Shown one piece after another: positions 13,512-24,544 of a stretch of DNA of 64,000 nt. Both the position numbers and the translations under genes were made by a program. The notes under the pieces are model-generated. The model searched no databases and had not been told where the DNA came from. It saw only the letters and a program-made list of their open reading frames with translations. Numbering within the stretch: the first letter of the stretch is position 1; each line of letters begins with the position of its first letter. Source of the stretch: Ursus arctos (lineage: Eukaryota > Chordata > Mammalia > Carnivora > Ursidae); NCBI RefSeq assembly GCF_023065955.2, contig NW_026622897.1:4283001-4347000 (forward strand), read 5' to 3'.

Positions 13512-13815
13512 AAAAACCCAATAATAAGGGTACATTTACAAGCATTTTAAGAGAAACCTATGTGTAACTATTATAATAATTACCTAAATGTTAGTGCAGG
13601 TACAACAGTATGCACCAAAAAGGCAGTAAGAATAATTCAAGCTTGGATACTAAAAGCATCATCAAAAAGACATTCAGCAAATGACACTAGGGCTCCCTTG
13701 TTACAAAAGAGACATTATCAAGTGTATTCTCTATCATTTAGACCTTTCTTTAGGAGGCATGTACTAAATATAGTGATAAACTCAATTCTACTCAAATTAA
13801 CCTAAAAATTCCGTT
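13512..13815. other. Unique sequence
   Basis: Nothing recognised. Confidence 0.5.
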
Positions 13816-13910
13816 CAACCCTTACCAAAATTCTAGATAAATATTTTAAAGGCCTCAATAAATTTACTCAAATTTATATGAAATAAGAGAGACCCCAAAA
13901 TAATTATGTC
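13816..13910 (+). mobile_element. Probable short L1 ORF2 fragment
   Basis: Text such as taccaaaattctagataaat and aaatttatatgaaataagag resembles the late ORF2 part of L1 seen near 6.2 kb in this window. Strongly degraded. Confidence 0.4.
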
Positions 13911-14694
13911 ATTTAAACAGATATAAGCCACACAGCACAGTAACGTTTCTGGAAACGTGAAACACACGAAATACTACAGGCTGTACAAGAATCCGTCCAA
14001 AGCTGAAGCAGAAAACTGACTGTGGGATGTGGAGTACGGGAGCCAGAGCCGGCAATAAAGAAGAAATGATAAGTAATCAAACCAAGAAAGTATGCAGAGA
14101 GGAGCTTGCTATAACCCTTATAACAGAAAAGGGTTATAAACTGAGAATGTAAGGAATATCATTAATTCAGTTCTCCTGTGTAGAGCAACTTGCAAAACAA
14201 AAAAGTGAATGAAATAAGATTCGATTGTGGTGAAAGGACACTTTTAACAGCATTACTTATTGACCTAGAGCATATGAGGAGGTACAGAGGGTTCATTACG
14301 CACTAAGACAATCAGGACCATTGCAGAAGTCCCTTGACAACTACTCTATGTCTAAAGAAAACAAAAAAATTTAAAAATCGGGCTGAAGTCAGAGCTACTC
14401 TAAAGACGTGTCAGTGAAAGATTTGTGATCACATGTCAAACAACTGGGCTAGAGGATGAGGAAATATTAGAAAAAAATTGCTAAGAAGTAAAAGAAGACT
14501 ATGGGAGCAAGAAACAATAAAAGGGCTCGCCTGTATGTTGAATGCTTAACTACCAGCTAGGAAGAGTAGGGAGGGAGTGAGAACGGCACAATTTCCTAAT
14601 TACAACTACAGAAAAGCTTTTAGACATCAAAGAACAGAACTTTTATTGTATGGAAAGTACTAACGCTACATGATAAATTTGCACACATTGTTTT
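13911..14694. other. Unique sequence, nothing recognised
   Basis: No coding or repeat signal supported. Confidence 0.5.
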
Positions 14695-15455
14695 TAATAA
14701 AATATTTTATTTTCAGAGGACTATAGATTAATATGTAGTTGTAAGAAGTAAGAGGTCTCATCTGCCCTTTGCCCAGTTTCCTCAACAATGACATCTTGCA
14801 AAACGTTAATATAATATCACAATCTGAATATTGCCATTAATACAGTCCACCACCAATCTTGTTCTGATTTCGCCACTTGTCCTCAATTGTGTGAGTGCCT
14901 GTGTGTGTGTGTGTGTGTGATTAGTTCTATGCAATATCATTGCATGTGTAGGTTTCTGTATCCACCACCAGTCAAGACAAAGAACAGCATCCATTCCCAC
15001 AAAGATGGCCTGTGTTGCCCCTTTACAACCACATCCAGTCCCCTGCTGGTCTCCCCCCAATCCTTCACCCATGGAAACTACTAACCTGTTCTTTATGGGG
15101 TTTTTTCTCATTTCAAAAATGTAGATAAACATTGAGCATATTATCTTTTGAGATTGTCTTTTGCTCACTCAGCATAATTTTCTGGAGATTCAGCCAAGTT
15201 CCGCACATATCAGTACAGCTCCAGCCTTTTTCATTGCTGAACAGTGTTCCCCGACGTGGGTGCACCACACATTGTTCGACCTTCACTTGTTGAAGGACAT
15301 CTGGGTTGTTTCCATTGTTAGCTCGCATGAATAATGCCCCCATGAAAATTCCTCTATAGGTTTTTGCATAAACATAAGTTCCTGTATCTCTGGAATAATA
15401 CCCATGAGGGCAATGGCTGGGTCATCTGGTAACTGCATGCATCATACAGGCATGT
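14695..15455 (-). mobile_element. L1 3' end, ancient (L1ME-like), same strand as GUCY1A2
   Basis: Antisense old-L1 tail, with the phrases gcccagtttcctcaacaatg, gttgaaggacatctgggttg and aaacataagttcctgtatct in order. A (TG)n microsatellite lies within it. The open frames on both strands here (up to 120 codons) are by-products. Confidence 0.8.
14899..14919 (+). repeat. (TG)n microsatellite
   Basis: About ten TG units within the L1 tail. Confidence 0.85.
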
Positions 15456-15677
15456 TCATTACTGCTGTTGGGAAGTTAAATTGTTATAACTTCTTTGAAA
15501 ATAAAATTAACATGCCTTAAGGACCTTAATTATATTCCTGTTCTTTGAGGTACCGAGTATGCAAAGGTAATAATTAGAAAAGCAGGCATGGATTCATGTA
15601 AAAAAGTTCTTCACCAAAGACATATTTATAATAAAAAATAAAAATACTCTCAACTCCCTCAATAAGAGAATGCTTAA

Positions 15678-15800
15678 ATAAATAAAGCTTCTGCACAGCC
15701 AAGGAAACAGTCAAAAAAACTAAGAGGCAGCCCACGGAATGGGAGAATATATTTGCAAATGATACTACAGATAAAAGACTGGTATCCAAGATCTATGGTT
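15678..15800 (+). mobile_element. L1 ORF2 fragment
   Basis: Contains aaagcttctgcacagccaag, aatgggagaatatatttgca and agactggtatccaagatcta, a well-known stretch of late L1 ORF2. Only about 120 bp is retained. Confidence 0.75.
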
Positions 15801-16189
15801 CATTCTTATGATAACAATCTAAAGAGCTATAACAAATAATATTTGCAAGTATTTTTACTGGCATGAGAAAAAAATTCAAAATATTAATTTTACATTAAAA
15901 ACTTGAATCCTAAACCACATGTAGTATAATCCTAATTACATTTTTAAATGCATGTAAAAATTAGAAATTTAGAAAAATTCTAAAAATTAGAACAGTATTA
16001 TGGTAACTTCCTCCGAGTTATATGACTAGGGAGAGATTTAGCATTCTTCTGAATAGTTTATAAAAGCAAATCGACAAAGAGCAGGAGCACCTTTTGTAAA
16101 CAGGAAATAAAAAGGCCAGAAACCATATTTTAAGGTTTTTTAGGTTGAAAACTAGTTATAATAGAGTGTATCTTTGTGAAAGCTACTGA

Positions 16190-16612
16190 TTAGTTCTGGC
16201 TCAAGAGGGCCGTCCACAGCTGTGATCCATGACCACTAACAAGATCAAAATCCAGTCCTCACTTCTTTCTAGGTACAGAACTGGATTCCATTTCTGTTTT
16301 TCTTGCACTTAGTGTGAATGTGTGACTTTAACATGTGAATGGAACTTAGGTATGCTGTCCCAGGTCTGCTCCATAATGCTCCCCTGCACGACACTCCAGG
16401 CTTTCTCCCCCTGTACGTGGGCTGACATGGCAAACACCCAAAAGCCGGGCCTCAACCTGGGTCCCTCCATGACTAGGAAGAGCATATCCCCATTCTCCAG
16501 ATTTGGAATATTTGCCAGGCACTGTTATTTGAGGAGGACTTAAACTTCTCTTGAGCTCTCGTGTATCGGTGATAGTTGTTACAGCAATATAGCTTAGCCT
16601 AGCTAATATGAC
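16190..16612 (+). mobile_element. MaLR LTR (MLT1-like), degraded
   Basis: The 3' portion is the clearest, with gttacagcaatatagcttag then cctagctaatatg. Upstream, ctcccctgcacgacactcca fits the body of an MLT1-type LTR. The 5' border is uncertain. No retroviral coding sequence is nearby. Confidence 0.65.
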
Positions 16613-16796
16613 GACCCTGCAGGAAGAGGATTCTACGTGCACTGAAACCAGTCAGCTAGTTCTATCCAGAGACAGATACTTGATTGTGCCTTGGTTTACC
16701 ATGGAAAAAAAAATTTCCTCCAGGAGGTCCACCATTAAGACCTATGCAGACAGACGCCTGACACATGGATGGCATTCAGTGTTTGTTGTGGGAAAG

Positions 16797-16858
16797 AAGG
16801 GAGGAAGAAAGGAGGAAGGAATGAAGGAAGGGAAGGGAAAAAATGGTAGAAAAGGTGC
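16797..16858 (+). repeat. Polypurine (GGAA)n-like tract
   Basis: An imperfect GGAAG/GAAGGA purine run of about 60 bp. It has homopurine character but no clean unit. Confidence 0.8.
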
Positions 16859-16861
16859 TTG

Positions 16862-19799
16862 AAGAAGGAATATGCACACTCAGGAAAGAAGTTCAGACTG
16901 AAAACAAACGCCCAATTTAAAAAATGTTTACCCAGGGGAACCTGAACATTTATACTAAAGATAAAAATATATTTAAAATGCTTCAAGATCTCAAAACGGC
17001 CACTTCTACTGAAAACTACAAAGAAGTTAAGCCCAAAGTAAAAGCAAATTCTTTCCTATGCAGGAAAATAGAACCATCAGTTGTCTGAAAGCCAGAGAGT
17101 TGATGGGATGAATCCCCACTTGATCCGCTTTGTCTAAACTCTTTCTCCGAAAACTAACCATCAGTCATAAAATTAACTACTTTGTACTGCAGGCTCCATT
17201 TTTTCCTCTCTCTTCCTTGGACATGATTCCAATTAGCAAAGAAATAAACAATAAACAGAAGCAGAAGTTAAAGTACAGGATTTAGATAATCCTCAGATTT
17301 GGTCATCATCCCTTAAATGCCCAAACATGGTTTTTGCATGTAAATTATAATATGAAAAATCCCAAGGGCTGTAAAGACTAAGGGTTTCACAAGATGATAC
17401 CAAGTTGTGCGCACAGCATTTACTATTTTTGTTTACCATCAAGAAGACTTTAATCTCTGCAAACATGAACTATGCTTTGAAAATACTTTTGAGAGGTTTC
17501 TAAAATAAAATTTAAAGTTTTACTCAATAGTCACTGAGATAATGTTTTGGATGAAAAAATAACCAAATATTCTAATATTCCTGGTATTTCGAGTAATCAC
17601 TTGCACTGGATTATTTGCTCTAATTATTGAATCCATCTAGTGTATTTAAAAGAAGTGACAACTTTACGGTTAAGAATTAGTCTGTGCAGAAATCCAAAAT
17701 CACAGGAACTCTGTGTTCTATAGTCACTGCCTATTCTTGCTTATTCCTCCAGCAAACTAGCTTCTAGAAAAAATAAAAATACAAGTTTTATACTATAAGT
17801 CACCTGAACACTTTATATATACCCAACAATTCACATTAACTCACAGGTTCTTAATTCATACCTAAATTCTACATCAACTCCCATCTTTTTCCGCAACCAG
17901 CTCTCAATGCGACTCCATCTCAAAAACAATTCCCATCCCAGCCTAGAATGCTGCCCTCCATGTAAAAATATATATATATTTAAAAAATACTTGAGCTATT
18001 CACTGGTCCATAAATTTTCCCACCATCTTGAAAACACACTGGTGCAAGGAAGTCCAAATTTTCAATTAAACCCAAGCCTTCCCCTCCAACCCAGATACTC
18101 TTTGTGCTTAAAGGAATATTCTCTCCTGAACTCTATCAATGGCTCTGAAGGATAGGGAACAATGTAAACCTCTATTCTTGAGTGTTTTCTACCTGCACAC
18201 ACTCATGAACTAAATTCTCCTCTTCAAGTTGAGATAACTGCAGTAGAGGTGAGGTTTGACTCTGTGATTCTCTATATTCAATCACAGTGAAGGCTTGGGA
18301 AGGAGCTCAGCACAATCCCGTCAGCAGGATAGATTAAATGATCTTTCCAAACCCTAACAGCACTTGGATACTAAAATGATGCAGATGAAATACCAACCTT
18401 GGAAGAGAAAAAGCAAAAAGAAAACTGTTAACTGTGCCCACTAACGATAACTGTTGTTTCCCTGTTTGACTGAAATGAGGTCTGCACAGCACTAGAACCA
18501 TCTCAACAGTGAAAAACAGTCAATCAACTAAGAGCTTGGTCTGCTTGCTTCTGACACTGACTGCTGCCATTACATTTGTCCTAACAACCCAATATTTTTG
18601 CATCATATAGACACACTCTATTTGCATTTGGCAAATCCACAGTGAAAATGTTTGCCAAACCCAGGGAAACATGTTGGCTTTGACACTGCACTGTGCACAC
18701 AGTTACGGAAGTAGACTGATACTTTGTTTATGCCATGCAATGGTTTTTTTTAATAGAAACAGATCTATAAGCAAACATTTCAATACAATTTGTATCATCT
18801 ACGAAATACACAATGAAATATAGTTCTTCAAAACACAAATCCAGTAGCCATGTGAGGCTACACACATGTAGACCTACTTCGTAAATTGATAGTCATGACT
18901 TGCTTTATCTCAGAATTATTTAAATAAAACAGTAAAGTTTATCCCAGTAAATTATTCTTAAATTTCGAATAGATTTCCTGTAAGGGAAAATGCCCTATAC
19001 TCGAGGGCCACAATATCCCTCAGCCACAACACAGAAAATGTGCTAAACCTGATTCAGGCCTGCCCATCATGGATCAACTGGGTAAAGACTAGCGGAGTGC
19101 TCATGCTTGTCGAATTGTCGATTCGTGTCATATACAGGCAAAGGGCAAAAAACTGTCAGTACAGGAAACAGGAAGATCAAGCAAGCAAATCCAGTGCAGT
19201 CAGTACACGCCAGATGCTATAAAAGCATACAGCAGGGCCTCTTAACATACCGTGAGGGCATCAGCGCCCAGACAGATTTCCTGCCAGAGACACACCCTTG
19301 AACCTACTAGACCACACCACCCCCTAGGTCTTCTCAGCAAACATCCGTCCACAGCTCCACTATGATCAACATAATTAACAGGATATTGACTCTATTTCAA
19401 AATTTTATAGAGATAAAATTTAACTGCAGAAGGACTCTGGTGCTGTTCGCAAACGGTGCTAACAGATATGCGGGCTCATGGTTAGTATCCTTCCCATGTA
19501 GTCAGCAGTCTCCCGTTGGCATTGTCATTTCTGTGTTTGATTTTGAGATATTTTGAAAATATTACTAGCCATGACATGTCCATTAAGAGCAAATACAGTG
19601 ACAACATTAAAAGTGCTAATAAAAAGAGAAATCAGTACCGGGGGATGAAATAAAGATCTAAACATGAAAAATCTGAGAAAACTAAGACTATTGTATGAGG
19701 TTTGGAATTTTCCAATAGTAAGAAGTATTTTGAAGGGAAAAGAGTAAGTCACAAGGGGACTTGCATTTTGTGAATGTAATCATCCCATCTTCCAACAAG
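16862..19799. other. Repeat-poor unique block
   Basis: Almost 3 kb without a recognisable interspersed repeat. Short open frames lack coding features. Confidence 0.5.
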
Positions 19800-20440
19800 A
19801 AAAAACCTGAACAAACTGAAAATCAACAACTTTTCTTGGATCAAATAATGCAAACAAGAGAGAGTAAGGTAAAATATTTAGTGTCAAATTTTTTTTTTAA
19901 AAATTAACCTGGAATTCTATATCCAGCAATCCTTCAATAGTAAAGGAGACAATAACACTTTGTCAGATCAACAAAAACTGAGGGAATTCATCACCAGCAA
20001 GACTGACCCGTAGGAAAATGTTAAAAGATGTTCTTCATGGAGGAGCAAAATGATATAGGTCAGAAACTTGGATCTATATGAAGAAAGTAAGAGTGCTGGA
20101 GAAAGAATAAATAAAGGTAAAATAATTTTTCGTTTTCCTAATTGACCTAATAGGTAACTGTATGCAAAACAATAACAGTGTATTGTCTGAATATAGCACA
20201 TGGGTACGTGCAATGAATGACAACAATGCTACATGGGATGGGGAGGAAGGAATGGGGCATTCTCTGCTATAACGTATCTGTGCTAAGTGCAGGCACATAG
20301 TATTATTTGAAAGGGGACTTAAGATTAGTTGAAAACACATATTGCAAAATCAAAAGGACCACTAAGATGAAGTTACAACAAATGTGAAAAGTGTTTATGT
20401 AATCAACAATTTGTCACACACACACACACAAGCTTTTAGA
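19800..20440 (+). mobile_element. Old L1, same family as the 1.3-8.0 kb copy, internally deleted
   Basis: 19811 onward (aacaaactgaaaatcaacaa) matches 1424 onward, and about 19920-20400 matches about 2990-3450 of the first copy (for example, ggtcagaaacttggatctat against ggtcagaaactcagatctac). The roughly 1.4 kb between these blocks in the first copy is missing here. It ends near a short (CA)n run. Confidence 0.75.
20415..20430 (+). repeat. Short (CA)n
   Basis: About eight CA units at the L1 end, next to a SINE insertion. Confidence 0.8.
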
Positions 20441-20450
20441 AGTGTTACTA

Positions 20451-20660
20451 AAGGGAGCCCCTGGGTGGCTCAGTTGGTTAAGCAGTGAACTCCTGATTCT
20501 GGATCAGGTCATGATCTCAGGGTCCTGGGATGGAGCCCCATATGGGGCATCACGCTGTGCATAGAGTCTGCTAAGGATTCTCTCCCTCTCGCTCTGCCTT
20601 CCCCCACTCCTAGCACTCTCAATCTCTCTCTCTCTCTCAAGTAAATAAATAAATTTTTTC
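20451..20660 (+). repeat. CAN-SINE, older subtype
   Basis: The head gagcccctgggtggctcagt has decayed, and a (TC)n stretch precedes the aagtaaataaataaattttt tail. Flanks aagtgttacta (20440-20450) and aagtgtgacta (20661-20671) form the target duplication. Confidence 0.9.
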
Positions 20661-20999
20661 AAGTGTGACTACAATATTGCATACCGTAGGGTTCTTATGT
20701 TAGTCCTGGGTAAGGTAAACACACATTCATGAACATGAAAAAAGCGTGGTAACAGTCTTGCTGGGGACTCGGTAGCCACTGAAACATTTCTAAGTCACTT
20801 CGGAGATCACCAAAAAGGCGACTTTCTGCTTCAACTCAGTTTTAATATAGATAAACCAGGTAAACCAAGTGAAACAAAGATTATGCCTGATTTTAAGATT
20901 TTCCACTATTTGTACACTTTAAATCTCATATGTGTTTGCGAGAGACACATTTGAGCACTACAAGCTGAAATCCCTTTAGCCACACTGGACTTATCAACT

Positions 21000-21028
21000 G
21001 GGGGCGGCGGGGGGGCGGGCGGGGGTGG
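21000..21028 (+). repeat. G-rich tract with quadruplex potential
   Basis: Four or more runs of at least three G separated by 1-4 bases within 29 bp satisfy the simple G4 pattern on the plus strand. GUCY1A2 pre-mRNA would carry the C-rich complement. Confidence 0.75.
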
Positions 21029-21509
21029 ATCCTTCTGGAATGTAACCTGAAGTAGAGGAGCTTTTACACACACAGTACGTTCAATCTATCACGGTTAACA
21101 CCACTCTCACTGCAAAAATACATGAAGGGGAACAAAGGCACTCGGGAAATTAAGATATATAAAGAATATGATCAAAATATACCAAGATCAACACTCAGTT
21201 GTGACTTTGTTTTTGAAATCAGCTTTCTAACCACTGGGCACGAGAAGTATTCCTTTCATTAAAGCTTAAAAGACGAAAGATTCATTTGACAGCTTAGTCA
21301 AACACAGAAATCGCTTTTTAAGTTAAATATTAAATTTAGACTACTTCATAAATCATAAATGACAGCAGCTGTTACATCAATCCTCTTCGTGACCCATTTT
21401 AGTTATACAGGAAAAAATACCTGTTTAGCAAAAACTCAATCTGAAAAATCTCATTGTTGCAAAGTCATCAGTTTATATATGCAAAGTAAATATTATAATT
21501 TACTGACTC

Positions 21510-21640
21510 TCTAAATCCCCCATTGGTAAAATGGGGATATACAACCTATCTCATTCTGTTGTTCTATTAAATATAATCAATCAAAGCATTGAGCCCTGAG
21601 CCTGGATCACAATATAGTCTCTCAATTATCAGCAGTTATT
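21510..21640 (-). repeat. MIR fragment
   Basis: The antisense MIR signature ggtaaaatggggatatacaa is followed by ctcattctgttgttctatta. Degraded, ancient mammalian SINE. Confidence 0.6.
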
Positions 21641-23539
21641 TTTATGGAAGTGATTTTGAGATGTCAGTTTGGTTCCTCCTTAGAGAATCATAGATAAACT
21701 AGTTAACTACTAAACTCGAAAGTCTCTGATATGATTACACTCTAATAAAGCTCAGAAATAATATACCCTACGGATATATATATGTGTGTGTATAATGTAT
21801 TTATATGTATTATTAGAAGGCCATTAAAAACAAAACAAAACCAAAACATACAGGAGTGGTAACAATGAACCCAAGATGATTAATTATCTCCTAGCAGGTG
21901 GAGTGATGTGGGATCGGAGAGTGGGGCAAAGAGAGTAAATTCATCAAACTGCCCAGTAGAAAACTGGAAATGTTTTAATTGTCAAATTAAGGAGTAGATT
22001 CACAGGCCTTAAAACTTGCATTAATGTTACATACACATTATATTCTTCTGTCTGTATAAAATATCATTTAATAAAAATTACTTAATATAAAAAAAGAAAA
22101 AGACAAATTTTAGTGATATTTAAGTGTTCAGGGAAAAATCCATCCCTCACATTTTGGTCAATCTAGCCCAGATTTAACACTGAATTCATGCAAACTATTT
22201 TAAAGCTGGGGGGAATTTTACAAAATCAATCCAGTGATTCCCACTTCTAGGCAAAGAGCAAATCCTTACACAAATAAAGGAAATGAATTCAAAGTTCCCA
22301 AATAATTCTTCAGTTTAAAGATAGTATGTTAATAACTGTTAAGACTTACTAAATTTTAATATATGTTTTTATTTTAGACTGACTCCTTAAATCCCAAATT
22401 AACAATAGTTTGAGGAAACTAAAATGAATAGATTATAGCAATTCATAATTTATGACTTAAATACTTTTAAAAGATGAACATCTTAATTTATATATGCCTA
22501 GCACATAACAGGTGCTCTATAATTTATGAATGAATACAGGAAAAATTCATGAATGAGCTTCAGTTACCACAAAAGTGTGTATACGAACTTTCCAAATGAT
22601 TTTTGATCATTCTTTCTTTTTATTCACTATTTAATATTCCCATTAAGTAAAGTCTTCCTAAATACTAAGACTGGGGTGTATGTATCTGAAAGGGGCGGGG
22701 GAGAGAGAGAGAAACTATCTTCCATTGAACAGTATTTTAGAACCTGATTTCATGAAATTATACTTTCATCTTTTCTAGAACTTCTGGTTTGTACTTTTCT
22801 ACTCAACCCAGTTTTCCTCTCTCTTATGAATTTTAGGATGATATGATCAGGTTCCTCTGAGATCACTTTTATCACTTTTGCTTCCATAACCCACCATCAT
22901 TGCTAGAAAGAAAGGTCTAGAGAACTGATCCAGATTTTACCATATTTTCATACACGTGTTCTAAGGTAAAAGAATTTACACCATGTGCTGTGCTTCCAGC
23001 CACATTGCCAACAGATTGTCAAAATGGAGGTGCCTCAATGGATCTTAGACGGATGTTAATTTAACAGCTTCTGCCAGGGGAAGCATCAGTCACATATTCT
23101 GACCACCTTCCACTTTCGAGTATACTCCCATCAAACCATCACTGCGATTTCGCTCTTTTTAATTGTACCTGTAATGTTTTCATATTTTACTTGATGGGTT
23201 TACATAGAAATCTACTTTTTTGTTCATCTGTGTCTCTTATTTCCGTTTCCTAAAACAAAATTTACCTTTTGACAGAGTTACAATGCTGCTATCAGTGATG
23301 CTAGTCATGGGACTGTAATGCATCATCCTTCCTATTTCAACTTATTATTACCCATCAAACATGTATGGCTGCGTATCTATCAGGAACCATAATAATTGTT
23401 CTTGACTCCTCTTCCCTGCTTTTTCCTGTCAGTTATGATGCAAAGGCATTTTTCTTTCTCTGCCTTCTGACACCCTATTTTCTAAAACTTGTCTAAGCTT
23501 TACATTAATTGCCACCTTAATTTCAATTAAAGACCTCTT

Positions 23540-23743
23540 GGGGGGCACCTGGGTGGCTCAGGGGCTTAAGCATCTGCCTTCGGCTCAGGTCATGATCCGA
23601 GGGTCCTGGGATGGAGCCCTGAGTTGCACTCCCTGCTCAGCGGAGAGCCTGCTTCTCCCTCTGCCCTTCACCCTGCTTGTGCTCTCTAGCTCTCTCTCTC
23701 TCTCGCTCTCAAATAAAATATTTAAAAAAATAATAAAATAAAA
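23540..23743 (+). repeat. CAN-SINE, 5' member of a compound insertion
   Basis: Starts ggggcacctgggtggctcag. The body ends with (TC)n and a caaataaaatatttaaaaaa tail. No matching duplication is found directly after this tail. The likely one is beyond the adjoining partial SINE. Confidence 0.9.
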
Positions 23744-23784
23744 TGTATTTTCAACTTCCAAGGAACACACCGATGGGCTGCCCT

Positions 23785-23878
23785 GGGCATGCCCTCCCTC
23801 TGCCCTTCCCCCTGCTCGTGCGCTCGCTCTCTTGTCTCTTTCTCTCAAAAAAAATAAATCTTAAAAAAAAAAAAAAAG
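23785..23878 (+). repeat. CAN-SINE 3' half, adjoining the previous SINE
   Basis: Has the 3' part only (catgccctccctctgccctt, then ctctcaaaaaaaataaatct and A15), with no tRNA-like head. Weakly similar flanks aagacctcttg (23531-23541) and aagaacttcttg (23877-23888) may bracket both pieces as one event. Confidence 0.75.
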
Positions 23879-24320
23879 AACTTCTTGTTTAGGTCATTGA
23901 GTGGGCTACTAACCCACTCAACGGGGTCTTTGAGATGCGTACCCTATTCCTTCCTGCAACAGCACCCCCTGACACCCTAAGCCACAGTGTGTAGAATGCA
24001 ATCTGGGTCTTACACCATCAGTTACACCTGACTCTTCTCCTCACACTTTTTTCTTTCTCTTGGCCAAGGATTTACCTTCAACTGGCACAAGAACGAGAGC
24101 AGCTCTCAGTAATTCGGGGTCCTTTCTTCTCTAACTGCTATCTGGTTCCCTTGAATAGTTAGAAATTGTCAGCAGGCTGGTGTATTGACGGATCTAATGG
24201 AGAACATGCCCTTCGGAATTTTCCAAGCCAGGACGATATTTGACTGCCTCCGCAGCAGTCAAAAAGAAAACGTTTACACTGTTAGTACCTCTTCCATCTC
24301 CAATTTAGAAAAGGATTCCT

Positions 24321-24531
24321 GGGGCGCCTGGGTGGCACAGCGGTTAAGCGTCTGCCTTCGGCTCAGGGCGTGATCCCGGCGTTATGGGATCGAGCCCCAC
24401 ATCAGGCTCTTCTGCTGTGAGCCTGCTTCTTCCTCTCCCACTCCCCCTGCTTGTGTTCCCTCTCTCGCTGGCTGTCTCTGTCTCTGTCGAATAAATAAAA
24501 TCTTAAAAAAAAAAAATTAAAAAAAAAAAAA
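24321..24531 (+). repeat. CAN-SINE, young bear-like subtype
   Basis: Complete, with a long A-rich tail. Perfect 13-bp duplication gaaaaggattcct at 24308-24320 and 24532-24544. Recent insertion, antisense to GUCY1A2. Confidence 0.96.
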
Positions 24532-24544
24532 GAAAAGGATTCCT

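Larger units (their letters stand above)
20672..23530. other. Mostly unique sequence
   Basis: Contains the G-rich block at 21.0 kb, a MIR at 21.5 kb and a short (AT)/(TG) run at about 21.78 kb. Nothing else recognised. Confidence 0.5.
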
